Source of the DNA: an uncultured Alteromonadaceae bacterium
Lineage (GTDB): Bacteria > Pseudomonadota > Gammaproteobacteria > Pseudomonadales > Halieaceae
Length of the DNA: 51,013 bases
Reading direction: 5' to 3'
Assembly: GCA_913064725.1 (NCBI GenBank)
Contig: CAJYAI010000014.1
Location: 1-51,013 of the forward strand
Part shown: positions 32,439 to 40,486 of the stretch, piece by piece
How positions within the stretch are numbered: position 1 is the first letter of the stretch
How the letters are laid out: every line of letters starts with the position of its first letter
Program-made: the position numbers and the translations under genes
The notes under the pieces: model-generated
Databases searched by the model: none
What the model was told of the DNA's origin: nothing
Seen by the model: the letters and a program-made list of their open reading frames with translations, nothing else

Positions 32439-33976
32439 GGGTTAGGTCCTAGCAGGCTGCTAAAGAACGGAGACGCTTCGATCTTCTCAACACAGGTGAT
32501 ATCGATGTTTTCAGTCGCGCCCTTGGCAATAAAGTCCGTAGCGATTTTTTTGAAGCAGGGGTGTGTCATCACCGAGTGCGACTGACCCTGCGCCACCAAG
32601 TTTAAGTGGTTGCTGTAGGAGCTGGCTGCCTGGTCGGCGTAATGAGGAGGTGTTACGGGATCTCTTTCGCCTGACAGCAGCAGCACGGGCAAATCTGATA
32701 CCACTGGATTATGGAAGTCTTCAGCAACCTCCCCACGAGGCCAGAGATCGCATTGTGTCTTGAGCGACTCTAGGAAAATACTGCCGAGTAGCGTGTCGCT
32801 GTGGTCGGCACTAGTATCAATGAAGGGGTAGTCCTCGCTGCAAATAATAGAAAGCTCCACTCCTCGGGCGACCACATCGCTGAGGCCATTCATCACCATG
32901 AGTGCTTGCGCCGCGAGTCTCGCCAGAGAGCCAGTTGCAATTGCTTCATCGATTAAAATCGGAAGCGTAGCTTGGGTTTCACTTGCGTATGTCAAAAATC
33001 GAATGGCCACAGCGAGTGTATCGGCACTCATTCGGATATCGCGATCCTTACCTGTGATTGGGTCGGGGATGGTGACCCACCGCGCTTCGCTGCGCAGATC
33101 AGCTGCGAGCGCATTTAGCTGATTCAGGCTGTCACCAAAGCTATAGTTGCATTCTTCATTGTTGTAGCAATCATCGAAGACCTTAGCGAGCGCCGCATCG
33201 AGCATAGGGGCATGGTCCTGACCCAGAGCGAGCTGCATCGGTACGACACTGTCGAGTACTGCGGAGCGAACTGTCTCTGGGTACTTCCTCAGGTACACCT
33301 GAGCGGCGCGAGTACCATAGGACACCCCCATGATATTGATTTTCTCGTACCCCATGGCTACTCGAACCTGGTTGAAGTCGCTCATTGCTATATCGGTGGT
33401 GTAGAAGCGAAGGTCAGCCTGGAGTTGATCACGACAGATAATGGTTTGCTCTGCCACATACCCAAGATCTAGCTCGGTATTAAGATCCATATCCTCGTCG
33501 ATAGGGCAAGCCAGCTTGTTGGATTGGCCGGTACCGCGTTGATCAATCATCACGATATCGCGTTTTTCGCGAATTTTACTGAGTGTGCCACGGATCATGA
33601 CCCAGGTCTCAGAGGCCGCCTGCCCCGGTCCGCCAGCAAAAAAGAAGACCGGATCTGGTTGGGGCTGCGTTGCGGTTGAGGGAGCGATGGCAATATGAAT
33701 CGAAATCTTCTCACCATTTGGGTCATTGGGGTTTTCTGGCACCTCGATAAAGCCACAGTTAGCACGCGCCGTGGCAGGCGAACCCGGCATCGACAACACG
33801 CAGTCCTCAAAATTTACAGTGTTCGCTTCAGATTGAGCTTGCACTTGCGAAGACATGTTGATGAGTCCGACGGCGGCTAACGCTGATGCAGTCCGATTCA
33901 ATACGATACAAAGTTCGCTGAATGAACTTAGTCTGAGACCACTGATAGACAAACAATTTGAGTTAGTAGTCGACAT
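32435..33976 (-). CDS. Exported alpha/beta hydrolase, TAP-like (S33-type) peptidase or esterase
   Basis: The protein has 513 residues. The start at 33976 is the first ATG giving a hydrophobic export segment (S-A-L-A-A-V-G-L-I-N-M..V-Q-A-Q); the n-region is unusually long at about 28 residues, and there is no strong ribosome site. The oxyanion segment F-F-A-G-G-P-G-Q, nucleophile elbow G-V-S219-Y-G, acid in L-L-S-G-E-R-D-P-V-T-P and His in G-Q-S-H-S-V place it with tripeptidyl-aminopeptidase-like hydrolases, including the C-terminal TAP domain. Several Cys in the mature part suit a periplasmic enzyme. Coupling to a NatAB-type exporter suggests that it processes an exported compound or peptide, which is inference. 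Confidence 0.9.
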   Translation of the reverse strand: MSTTNSNCLSISGLRLSSFSELCIVLNRTASALAAVGLINMSSQVQAQSEANTVNFEDCVLSMPGSPATARANCGFIEVPENPNDPNGEKISIHIAIAPSTATQPQPDPVFFFAGGPGQAASETWVMIRGTLSKIREKRDIVMIDQRGTGQSNKLACPIDEDMDLNTELDLGYVAEQTIICRDQLQADLRFYTTDIAMSDFNQVRVAMGYEKINIMGVSYGTRAAQVYLRKYPETVRSAVLDSVVPMQLALGQDHAPMLDAALAKVFDDCYNNEECNYSFGDSLNQLNALAADLRSEARWVTIPDPITGKDRDIRMSADTLAVAIRFLTYASETQATLPILIDEAIATGSLARLAAQALMVMNGLSDVVARGVELSIICSEDYPFIDTSADHSDTLLGSIFLESLKTQCDLWPRGEVAEDFHNPVVSDLPVLLLSGERDPVTPPHYADQAASSYSNHLNLVAQGQSHSVMTHPCFKKIATDFIAKGATENIDITCVEKIEASPFFSSLLGPNP

Positions 33977-34058
33977 ATATAGGGCCTAAACCGTCTGGCA
34001 TAAGTCAAGTATTGACTCTCGAAGATCATTTTTCCAATCTAACAGCAACTGGTGATTG

Positions 34059-34099
34059 CAGTCCGCAATTTCTCCTCTAACCAGAGAAATTGCGGACTG
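34059..34099. repeat. 16-bp perfect inverted repeat with 9-nt spacer
   Basis: CAGTCCGCAATTTCTC (34059-34074) and GAGAAATTGCGGACTG (34084-34099) pair perfectly. It lies about 80 bp upstream of the hydrolase-natAB operon start. There is no T-run on either side. It could be a large operator, a structured leader RNA or a mobile-element end; no target duplication is evident. Confidence 0.7.
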
Positions 34100-34261
34100 A
34101 GATTTACTGATAGATGGTTACGCACGAGGCTGCCAAAGCTAACCTTCTCCAGGCAGCGTAATTTCTGAGCGCTACCTTTCTAAGGTAGAGGTAACTCGCC
34201 ACAACACGCGAGGACTCAGCGAAAACGAAAAATAAAATTGAGGAGAAACAGAGGCTTAGAA

Positions 34262-34556
34262 GTTTGGTGAGACCAGCCAGATTGTCTTCAATCGCCATTG
34301 CCTCTGGCGATTGAACCCTTTGGGCGCCTCCGCGTTGCTCCGGCGGACTAAACGCTCCTTAGTTCGCGTTTTTCGACTGGCTTCGCCAGCCCGATAGTGT
34401 GGTAAACCTCCAAACATAAAAAAGCCCGATTTAGGCGGGCTCTTTTATATTTGGTAGGACCAGCCAGATTCGAACTGACGACCTCGACCATGTCAAGGCT
34501 CACAGAACTCGCCACAACACGTTAGGACACTGTAAAGGTTAACACCTGAGTGGCTC
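34262..34556 (-). repeat. Dispersed tRNA-Val-derived repeat, copy C: one interrupted and one uninterrupted tRNA-like unit
   Basis: Minus-strand order is as follows. The pseudo-tRNA at about 34535-34452 contains CTTGACATGG, GAGGTC, an intact T-arm GTCAG-TTCGAAT-CTGGC and TGGTCCTACCA. A terminator hairpin follows. Then comes a second tRNA-like 3' part, GCCAGTCGAA, interrupted by the 89-bp element (34284-34372) and resuming ATCTGGCTGGTCTCACCA. The first unit shows the sequence without the insertion, which fixes the insertion point within the T-loop. No protein gene is supported between 34100 and 34645. Confidence 0.82.
34417..34441 (-). terminator. Rho-independent terminator within repeat copy C
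   Basis: On the minus strand, AGCCCG / CGGGCT closes a short loop and is followed by TTTTTTATG. It could end transcription from the epimerase gene at 34646 and is part of the repeat unit, as in copy A. Confidence 0.7.
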
Positions 34557-34645
34557 GACTGGGCTAACGGCGTGCCTTTTCTGCCAGCATGAAGGCGCCT
34601 TGTATTCCCGAGTACTTACTGAGAAGAGGTGCGGAAATGAAGTAG

Positions 34646-35611
34646 TCATCTGTAATACGCCCTATACCAGTCAACGAATTGCCGAAGACCCTCACTTATT
34701 GGGGTTTTGGGGGCAAAACCAAACAATTCTTGGGCGGCATCAATGTTGGCGCAGGTCCTCTTAACATCTCCAGGCTGCATATCTACTAATTCAGTGATGG
34801 CATCCCGCTCGCAGAGAGTTTCCAATGTGGCAATGAAATCTCCAAGTTTTACCGGCTGATTGTTTCCCAAATTTAAAATTCGATGAGGAATTTCAAGGTC
34901 GCGAGGCGGATGTTTGCAAGCGCCTAAGACACCGTCAACGATGTCATCAATATAGGTAAAGTCGCGCTCCAAATTACCTTGATTAAAGACCTTGATGGGT
35001 CTTCCATTAAGGATACTGTCGGTGAAACTAAAGTAAGCCATATCAGGACGCCCTGCGGGTCCATAAACAGTGAAGAACCGAAGGCCCGTCATGGGGACGC
35101 CATAGAGTTTTGCGTAGCTGTGTGCCACGACCTCATTCGATTTTTTCGTCGCTGCATAGAGGCTGACTGGATCATCTGTGGGGTCAGTCTCGGAAAATAC
35201 TGACAGTTTACTGTTGCCATATACCGAGCTTGAAGACGCGAAAATAAAGTGCTCGGGCGGGTGTTGTCGGATCTGCTCAAGCATATTTTGAAAGCCTACC
35301 AAGTTACTTGCCACGTAGGCGTGCGGGTTTTCGATTGAGTAGCGAACACCTGCTTGAGCCGCGAGGTGGATCACCCACTTGAAAGAAGCGCCAGCGAAGA
35401 GTTCTTGCACACCCTGGCTATTGCATAGATCAAGTTGGTGAAATTGAAAACCTGGTAATGCGTTCAACTGTGCTAGGCGATATTTTTTTAAACCCGGATC
35501 ATAGTAATCATTGATGCTGTCTACACCCACCACATTGTGGCCCTGGCCGAGGAGCGCCTTTACTGCGTTTGCTCCAATAAAACCCGCTGCGCCTGTCACC
35601 AAAACTCTCAC
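34646..35611 (-). CDS. NAD-dependent epimerase, UDP-glucuronate 4-epimerase-like
   Basis: The protein has 321 residues from GTG 35611, chosen because GGAG lies 7 bases upstream and the protein then begins directly with the Rossmann strand R-V-L-V-T-G-A-A-G-F-I-G. A longer frame from ATG 35656 lacks a ribosome site. The extended short-chain dehydrogenase motifs are S-S-S-S-V-Y-G and Y-A-A-T-K-K (catalytic Tyr and Lys). The D-S-I-N-D-Y-Y-D segment and R-Y-S-I-E-N-P-H are typical of UDP-glucuronate 4-epimerases, which make UDP-galacturonate in the cytoplasm. It is divergent from a flippase-like gene and a glycosyltransferase run, so it may supply their donor sugar. Confidence 0.9.
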   Translation of the reverse strand: MRVLVTGAAGFIGANAVKALLGQGHNVVGVDSINDYYDPGLKKYRLAQLNALPGFQFHQLDLCNSQGVQELFAGASFKWVIHLAAQAGVRYSIENPHAYVASNLVGFQNMLEQIRQHPPEHFIFASSSSVYGNSKLSVFSETDPTDDPVSLYAATKKSNEVVAHSYAKLYGVPMTGLRFFTVYGPAGRPDMAYFSFTDSILNGRPIKVFNQGNLERDFTYIDDIVDGVLGACKHPPRDLEIPHRILNLGNNQPVKLGDFIATLETLCERDAITELVDMQPGDVKRTCANIDAAQELFGFAPKTPISEGLRQFVDWYRAYYR

Positions 35612-35743
35612 GCGATTTCTCCAACTAAGAACGGGGATGGTACCGTTGGCGCTCAAAGGTTTTCGCCGAAGATACGTTTTTCTCGCTACGGTCTTTTGCG
35701 ATTGCGATGGTACCCTATCGCTTCAAGGAGCGGGAGTTAGTTT

Positions 35744-36658
35744 GTGGCGGTCAGTCGCTGGATAATAGGCATTATTCTGACGGGCAGCTTAATTTGGCTG
35801 GTTGATATCTTTGTCGGTTGGCGCTACGTCTGGGAAAGCTGGCGATTGGTGTCCGTCATTGTGGTTCAAAAATTCCTTCTGTTATTTGCGCTAAGTCATG
35901 CGATTCGAGCATGGCGCATTTACCTGTTTAAGAGCCAATCTTTGGGCCTTGGATATGGGCTCACCATAAAACTCAGTCTGGTACACCAAAGTCTGAACAA
36001 CCTTCTACCAATGCGATTGGGCGAGGCGAGTTATCCGCTCCTCATGAGGCGTTACAGTTCAGTATCTTTGATGGATGCGACTTTTGATCTACTTTGGTTA
36101 CGCGTATTGGACTTTATCGTCATGGGTTCATTGTCCATTTTTGTGGTCATGAGCTATGCGAGTCCCCCACTTGCGACCGCTGCTATGTTTGTCTTTCTGG
36201 TTGGTGGTTGTGCTGTTCTCTCATGGGCGCGGTTTGTGTCTGCTGGCACTCAGCCTTCCATCGGAAACCAAGTGACAATGATGTCGGTACTTCGTAGGTT
36301 AGGTGGGCGCGGGCCATCAACAATGGGTCGGCTTTGCTTGCTCTTAGTACTAACAATCTGTGCATGGGCGGCTAAAATTGCTGCGATCGTAATCCTAGCG
36401 GCGGCGCTTACAGACCTGCCTTGGCTGACCCTGATTGGCGGCATTGTTGCTGGTGAAGTTTCCGGAGTACTGCCTGTGCATGGTATCGCTGGTGCGGGCA
36501 CTTATGAGGCCGCCTTCGTTGCAGGGGCGATCGCCGGTGGCGATGCGTTCGATAAATTGTTGCTAACCTCCGTTAGTGTCCACGTTTTTGTTATATCAAC
36601 AACCTGTCTCTTGGCTCTTTTTTCCTTACCGCTAGGAGGTCACCGGACTCAAGTCTGA
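35744..36658 (+). CDS. Flippase-like multi-spanning membrane protein (LPG synthase TM-region / UPF0104 type)
   Basis: The protein has 304 residues and starts at GTG 35744 behind AAGGAG and a second GGGAG. At least seven hydrophobic helices are visible. The N-L-L-P-M-R-L-G-E-A-S-Y-P motif and the late G-V-L-P-V-H-G-I-A-G-A-G-T-Y-E segment are typical of the lysylphosphatidylglycerol synthase TM-region family (AglD2-like). Its members act with lipids and polyprenyl-linked sugars, and some are thought to move lipid carriers across the membrane. Here it precedes a polyprenyl-sugar-type GT2 and GT39 enzymes, which suits a lipid-sugar flippase, but that is inferred. Its 3' end is followed by a palindromic terminator. 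Confidence 0.85.
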   Translation: MAVSRWIIGIILTGSLIWLVDIFVGWRYVWESWRLVSVIVVQKFLLLFALSHAIRAWRIYLFKSQSLGLGYGLTIKLSLVHQSLNNLLPMRLGEASYPLLMRRYSSVSLMDATFDLLWLRVLDFIVMGSLSIFVVMSYASPPLATAAMFVFLVGGCAVLSWARFVSAGTQPSIGNQVTMMSVLRRLGGRGPSTMGRLCLLLVLTICAWAAKIAAIVILAAALTDLPWLTLIGGIVAGEVSGVLPVHGIAGAGTYEAAFVAGAIAGGDAFDKLLLTSVSVHVFVISTTCLLALFSLPLGGHRTQV

Positions 36659-36737
36659 GCGCTTTTTTATTGTTAAGTCAGTGCGGTCAGATGAGAGCCG
36701 GTACAAAAGGCCACCAATTACACTGAATTTTTTCCCA

Positions 36738-36766
36738 CGCACTCAATATTGAGTGCGCAGTTTTTG
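36738..36766 (+). terminator. 20-bp palindrome followed by T-run, likely terminator
   Basis: CGCACTCAATATTGAGTGCG is perfect and can fold as an 8-bp stem with a 4-nt loop. CAGTTTTT follows, so it may end the flippase-like gene. A shorter core (CTCAATATTGAG) recurs at 50604-50615. The rest of 36659-36975 is AT-rich promoter-like sequence; TTGTTT (36903) and TAATTT (36925) 16 bp apart are a weak promoter candidate. Confidence 0.6.
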
Positions 36767-36975
36767 CGTATGCGTAGCCGACAGCGATTTTGTATTTTTT
36801 ATGGGGCGCTGCGGTTAAACCCGCGCACTTTTATCCAGTTGGGCATTGAAAAATCAAATCGTAAAAGCTCTTTTTCATCTTTGTGACATAAAAATTTGAA
36901 CTTTGTTTCATGTTTCGGTCACCATAATTTAACCGCGCGTCGATAACGTCTTGGCTTTCAATGTTGGGATGTAAA

Positions 36976-37986
36976 ATGATCCAGCGCGTATCGATTATTG
37001 TCCCGTTTTATCAAGAGCAAGAGAGTGTCATCCCCCTAGTCACCGACATGCACGAGGCGTTGTCGCGTCTTGTCTACGAGTGGGAGCTTATTTGCATTGA
37101 TGACGGCAGTATGGACATGACTCTGAGTCGATTGATGGACGCTAAACACCAGTTTGGCAGCCATGTTCGCGTGCTACAGCTTCAAAGGAACTACGGTCAA
37201 ACAGCGGCGATGCAGGCGGGTATAGATGCCGCCAGAGGAGACATTATTGTCACCTTGGATGGCGATTTGCAGAACGATCCTAATGACATACCCGCGATGA
37301 TCGAAGAGTTGTTCGAGCGAGATCTAGATCTGCTTCAGGGCTGGCGCGAGGATCGAAAAGACGGTTACTGGTTTCGCAGATTCCCGTCACTGATTGCTAA
37401 CCGGCTAATTGCGAGAGTCACTGGCGTTAAACTGCGAGATTACGGCTGCAGCCTCAAAGTCTACCGCGCGAGCCTACTTAAACAGATCCGTTTGTTTGGG
37501 GAGATGCATCGCTTTATCCCCGTATGGGTCGCATCGGTTACCAAGCCGAGCCGAATCGGAGAAACGGCGGTATCGCACAACGCGAGGCAATATGGTCATT
37601 CGAAGTATGGGCTTTCTCGAACCTTTAGGGTGATTCTGGACCTCTTGTCCGTATCCTTTTTCCTTAAGTTCAGAGCTCGGCCCGGCCACTTTTTTGGGTA
37701 TATCGGGTTGTGTTGCGGCTTGGTTGGGAGCCTCATCCTAGGCTACCTGGGTGTGCTCAAATTTTTCCTTGGAGAGGATATTGGTGGTCGCCCGTTATTT
37801 TTCTTCGGTATGTCCATCGTCGTCGCATCTGCGCAATTCATAACAACCGGTGTGCTGGCCGAGATGTTATCTCGCGTATTTTTTGAATCAACCAATGCCC
37901 GTGGCTACCACCTCCGGGAGACAGAGGATTCCTCGGTCGGTGGCGGCTGGTACTCACCTAACGCTGCCGCGGAAAATACTGAATGA
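36976..37986 (+). CDS. GT2 polyprenyl-phosphate glycosyltransferase (DPM1/ArnC/RgtE-like)
   Basis: The protein has 336 residues. ATG 36976 is preferred to ATG 36961 because GGGAT precedes it and family members start M-x-x-V-S-I-I-V-P. The GT-A domain shows V-P-F-Y-Q-E-Q-E-S, I-D-D-G-S, the D-G-D-L-Q-N-D-P metal motif and the acceptor-side G-W-R-E-D-R-K-D, then R-D-Y-G-C-S-L-K-V-Y. Two C-terminal membrane helices (G-Y-I-G-L-C-C-G-L-V-G and F-F-F-G-M-S-I-V) are as in ArnC and RgtE. It loads a sugar from a nucleotide donor onto a polyprenyl phosphate on the inner face of the membrane. Its stop overlaps the next start (ATGA), so it is coupled to the GT39 enzyme that would use the product. Confidence 0.92.
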   Translation: MIQRVSIIVPFYQEQESVIPLVTDMHEALSRLVYEWELICIDDGSMDMTLSRLMDAKHQFGSHVRVLQLQRNYGQTAAMQAGIDAARGDIIVTLDGDLQNDPNDIPAMIEELFERDLDLLQGWREDRKDGYWFRRFPSLIANRLIARVTGVKLRDYGCSLKVYRASLLKQIRLFGEMHRFIPVWVASVTKPSRIGETAVSHNARQYGHSKYGLSRTFRVILDLLSVSFFLKFRARPGHFFGYIGLCCGLVGSLILGYLGVLKFFLGEDIGGRPLFFFGMSIVVASAQFITTGVLAEMLSRVFFESTNARGYHLRETEDSSVGGGWYSPNAAAENTE

Positions 37987-39572
37987 CACAAGTAGCTTTT
38001 GAGTCTGAGCGCTGGCGACCAGATTCTTATGTACAGGCTGGCTTAATTTCGTTTTGTCTTTTTATCGCCTTTTTTGTAAACCTTTGGGGCGTCCCTCTTT
38101 TCGATTTGGATGAGGGTGCATTTGCGGAAGCAACGCGCGAGATGCTCGTATCCGGCAATTTTGCTGCCACCTATCTAGACGGGGAACCGCGATACGACAA
38201 GCCCATTTTAAGCTATTGGCTGCAGAGTCTCAGTGTCAGTGCTTTTGGGATGCACGAATTTGCTTTTAGGCTACCTTCAGCGCTCGCCGCAAGCCTTTGG
38301 CTCATCGCCAGCTACCGGTTTGTAAAGCAAGAATGGGACGAGCAGAGCGCGCTGTTCACCGTCTTGATCATGGCCAATGTCGCCATTGTGGGCGTCATAG
38401 GTAGAGCCGCGACGGCCGATGCCTGGTTGAATCTCTTTATTTCGCTGACCATGTTCGATATGTGGCGGTACATGCGGATGCCTCGGCTTCGTACGCTATT
38501 AACCACATATACGTGGTTAGCTCTGGGCGTCCTAACAAAAGGTCCCGTCGCCATTGCCATTCCGCTCATGGCTGGGGGTCTATTTTTCATGACCACTCGT
38601 CAGCATCAGCAATTCTGGAGAGCAGTTTTGAACCCCGTCGGCTGGCTGGTCTTCGCCGCTATTTTAGGCCCTTGGTTGATTGCGGTTTATCAAGACCAAG
38701 GATGGGATTTTTTTACCGGATTTCTACTAGATCACAATATCAATCGGTTTACCCAAACACGCGAAGGCCACGGCGGCTCCCTTTTTTATTATTTTGCTGT
38801 CCTACCCATTATTGTTCTGCCGTTTACAGGTGTGCTGTTCACGTTTTTACAAAGGCTAAGAGTCTTTTGGTCAGACGCCCTTAGTCGTTATTTACTCTTA
38901 TGGTTTGGCGTCGTTTTCGTGTTGGTATCGATGTCTAAAACACAACTCCCGCACTACCTACTTTACGGATTGACGGGCGTCTTTTTCATCTTTGCCCGTT
39001 ATCGCGGCACGCTCTTTAGCGGCACTTGGCAACTTGCCTTTCCGCTGGGCTTCATGGCCCTCATGTTTTTTCTACCTGACCTTGTCGCCTTAGCCGTCGA
39101 TCAGACTACACGTGCTTACGAAGTGGAACTCTTATCACGCGGTGACGAGGTGCTGAACTTCAACTACCGCTTGCTGGCAGCCCTGACATTCGTGGCAATG
39201 GTCCTTTTAGCCTTTTTGCTTCGCGCTTCCCATGGTCACAGGTTAATTGCACTGAGCGTTTTACAAACGCTGTTTATTTTTAATGTCTTTATCAATGCAG
39301 TAGGCGAGCTCCAGCAAGGCCCGGTGAAGCGAGCAGCAGAGCTAGCCAGTCAACTGGGCCATGACAAGGTAGTGGCTTATGGCATCTCAATGCCTAGTTT
39401 TAGCGTTTACAGACAGGCCGTGACGCCGCGTGAAGCGCCAGATGAAGCCGACTTGATATTCACACGTGCTGACAGACTCGAGTCTCTGAGACGTGAGTTG
39501 CGTCAAGACCTAAACATCATTTTCCGCGAGGGCGGAATCGTACTAGTGGAGCGTCAATATGAATCTCAATAG
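37983..39572 (+). CDS. GT39/ArnT-like membrane glycosyltransferase 1
   Basis: The protein has 529 residues. The first periplasmic loop carries the hallmark D-L-D-E-G-A-F-A-E-A-T-R-E-M and Y-D-K-P-I-L-S-Y-W of ArnT-type enzymes, in which the acidic pair binds metal. About 11-12 membrane helices follow and the last 90 residues form a soluble domain. Such enzymes take a sugar from polyprenyl phosphate and attach it to lipid A or core sugars at the outer face of the inner membrane. The gene overlaps the preceding GT2 by 4 bases and the following PAP2 gene by 14, so the order and coupling favour one pathway. Confidence 0.92.
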   Translation: MTQVAFESERWRPDSYVQAGLISFCLFIAFFVNLWGVPLFDLDEGAFAEATREMLVSGNFAATYLDGEPRYDKPILSYWLQSLSVSAFGMHEFAFRLPSALAASLWLIASYRFVKQEWDEQSALFTVLIMANVAIVGVIGRAATADAWLNLFISLTMFDMWRYMRMPRLRTLLTTYTWLALGVLTKGPVAIAIPLMAGGLFFMTTRQHQQFWRAVLNPVGWLVFAAILGPWLIAVYQDQGWDFFTGFLLDHNINRFTQTREGHGGSLFYYFAVLPIIVLPFTGVLFTFLQRLRVFWSDALSRYLLLWFGVVFVLVSMSKTQLPHYLLYGLTGVFFIFARYRGTLFSGTWQLAFPLGFMALMFFLPDLVALAVDQTTRAYEVELLSRGDEVLNFNYRLLAALTFVAMVLLAFLLRASHGHRLIALSVLQTLFIFNVFINAVGELQQGPVKRAAELASQLGHDKVVAYGISMPSFSVYRQAVTPREAPDEADLIFTRADRLESLRRELRQDLNIIFREGGIVLVERQYESQ

Positions 39573-40479
39573 CCTTTACACACACAGTTTGAAGCCGTTT
39601 CGAGGCTCCTTTGCGCTGGAGGGTGTTGCTGCGGAGGTTCATGCGTCAAGGAACGCATTGCGCCTCAACGATGATGCCGCAACGTTCATATCTTTTGCTG
39701 GATTTTGTGCTGTGTGCATGACTACGGCAGCACTGCTTTTCGTGTTTGGTGGCTACGAGGCGGGATTCCACACCATTAACTCACTGGCCCGTTACCTCTC
39801 TGAGGATTTCTTACAAATTACGACCTTTATGGGGGATACGGCCGTTGCTTTGTGCCTGATGCTATTTTTTGCGCGCCGCAATCCCTCACTACTCTTTATC
39901 ATCTTACTCGCTGCGATTTACGGCACCTTGGTAACCCATGGCATGAAAGCTTATTTTGACATGCTGCGGCCTCCGGCCGTGTTAAACAGCGATGATTTTG
40001 TTCAAATCGGTCAGGCTTTTAAGCGCGCTAGTTTTCCATCTGGTCACTCAGCGACGGTGTTTATCATGGTGTCGTGTCTCTACTACTTTGCGACGCAGAT
40101 CTCAACGAAGATCATGCTTCTTACGTTTGGAGCGTGGGTAGCCATTAGTCGCGTCTTGGTTGGTGCACACTGGCCTGTGGATATCTTGGTTGGCAGCGGC
40201 GTTGGTGTAATGGCTACAGCGATCGCGATATACAGCGCAAAACGTTGGTCGTGGGGCTTCTCTGTCCGTGTTCACTTTTTTGTCCTTTCGCTCTTAATTG
40301 CTGCCGCAATAATGCTTTTTTCGCACTCGGGTGGATATCCGAACGTGTCGTTATTCGCGAAACTTTGCGCGACGGCCAGCTTGACATTTTTTGTCGCGGA
40401 CTACTTTTTTAGTCCCTATGTGCCTAAGGGCTCGGGGACAACGTCACACCGTCCGCCTAGCCAATTAGCGAAGAGCTAG
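39559..40479 (+). CDS. PAP2-family membrane phosphatase 1 (LpxE/LpxF-like candidate)
   Basis: The protein has 306 residues. ATG 39559 follows GGAGCG inside the end of the GT39 gene. PAP2 signature: K-A-Y-F-D-M-L-R-P-P, then S-F-P-S-G-H-S-A-T, then S-R-V-L-V-G-A-H-W-P-V-D-I-L with the catalytic His residues. About six membrane helices surround the motifs, and a 40-residue cytoplasmic start precedes them. Substrates of the family include undecaprenyl diphosphate and lipid A phosphates. The glycosyltransferase neighbours favour lipid A or recycling of the lipid carrier. It cannot be decided which of the two PAP2 proteins in this cluster does what. Confidence 0.92.
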   Translation: MNLNSLYTHSLKPFRGSFALEGVAAEVHASRNALRLNDDAATFISFAGFCAVCMTTAALLFVFGGYEAGFHTINSLARYLSEDFLQITTFMGDTAVALCLMLFFARRNPSLLFIILLAAIYGTLVTHGMKAYFDMLRPPAVLNSDDFVQIGQAFKRASFPSGHSATVFIMVSCLYYFATQISTKIMLLTFGAWVAISRVLVGAHWPVDILVGSGVGVMATAIAIYSAKRWSWGFSVRVHFFVLSLLIAAAIMLFSHSGGYPNVSLFAKLCATASLTFFVADYFFSPYVPKGSGTTSHRPPSQLAKS

Positions 40480-40486
40480 TTAACTC

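Noticed and set aside
34500-34535. Integron attC-like core (CACAACACGTTAGGAC) at the edge of repeat copies B, C and D
   Set aside because: A GTTAGG-type core is present but there is no matching inverse core at the right distance, no cassette ORF between copies and no integrase. The tRNA-derived reading explains the sequence better.
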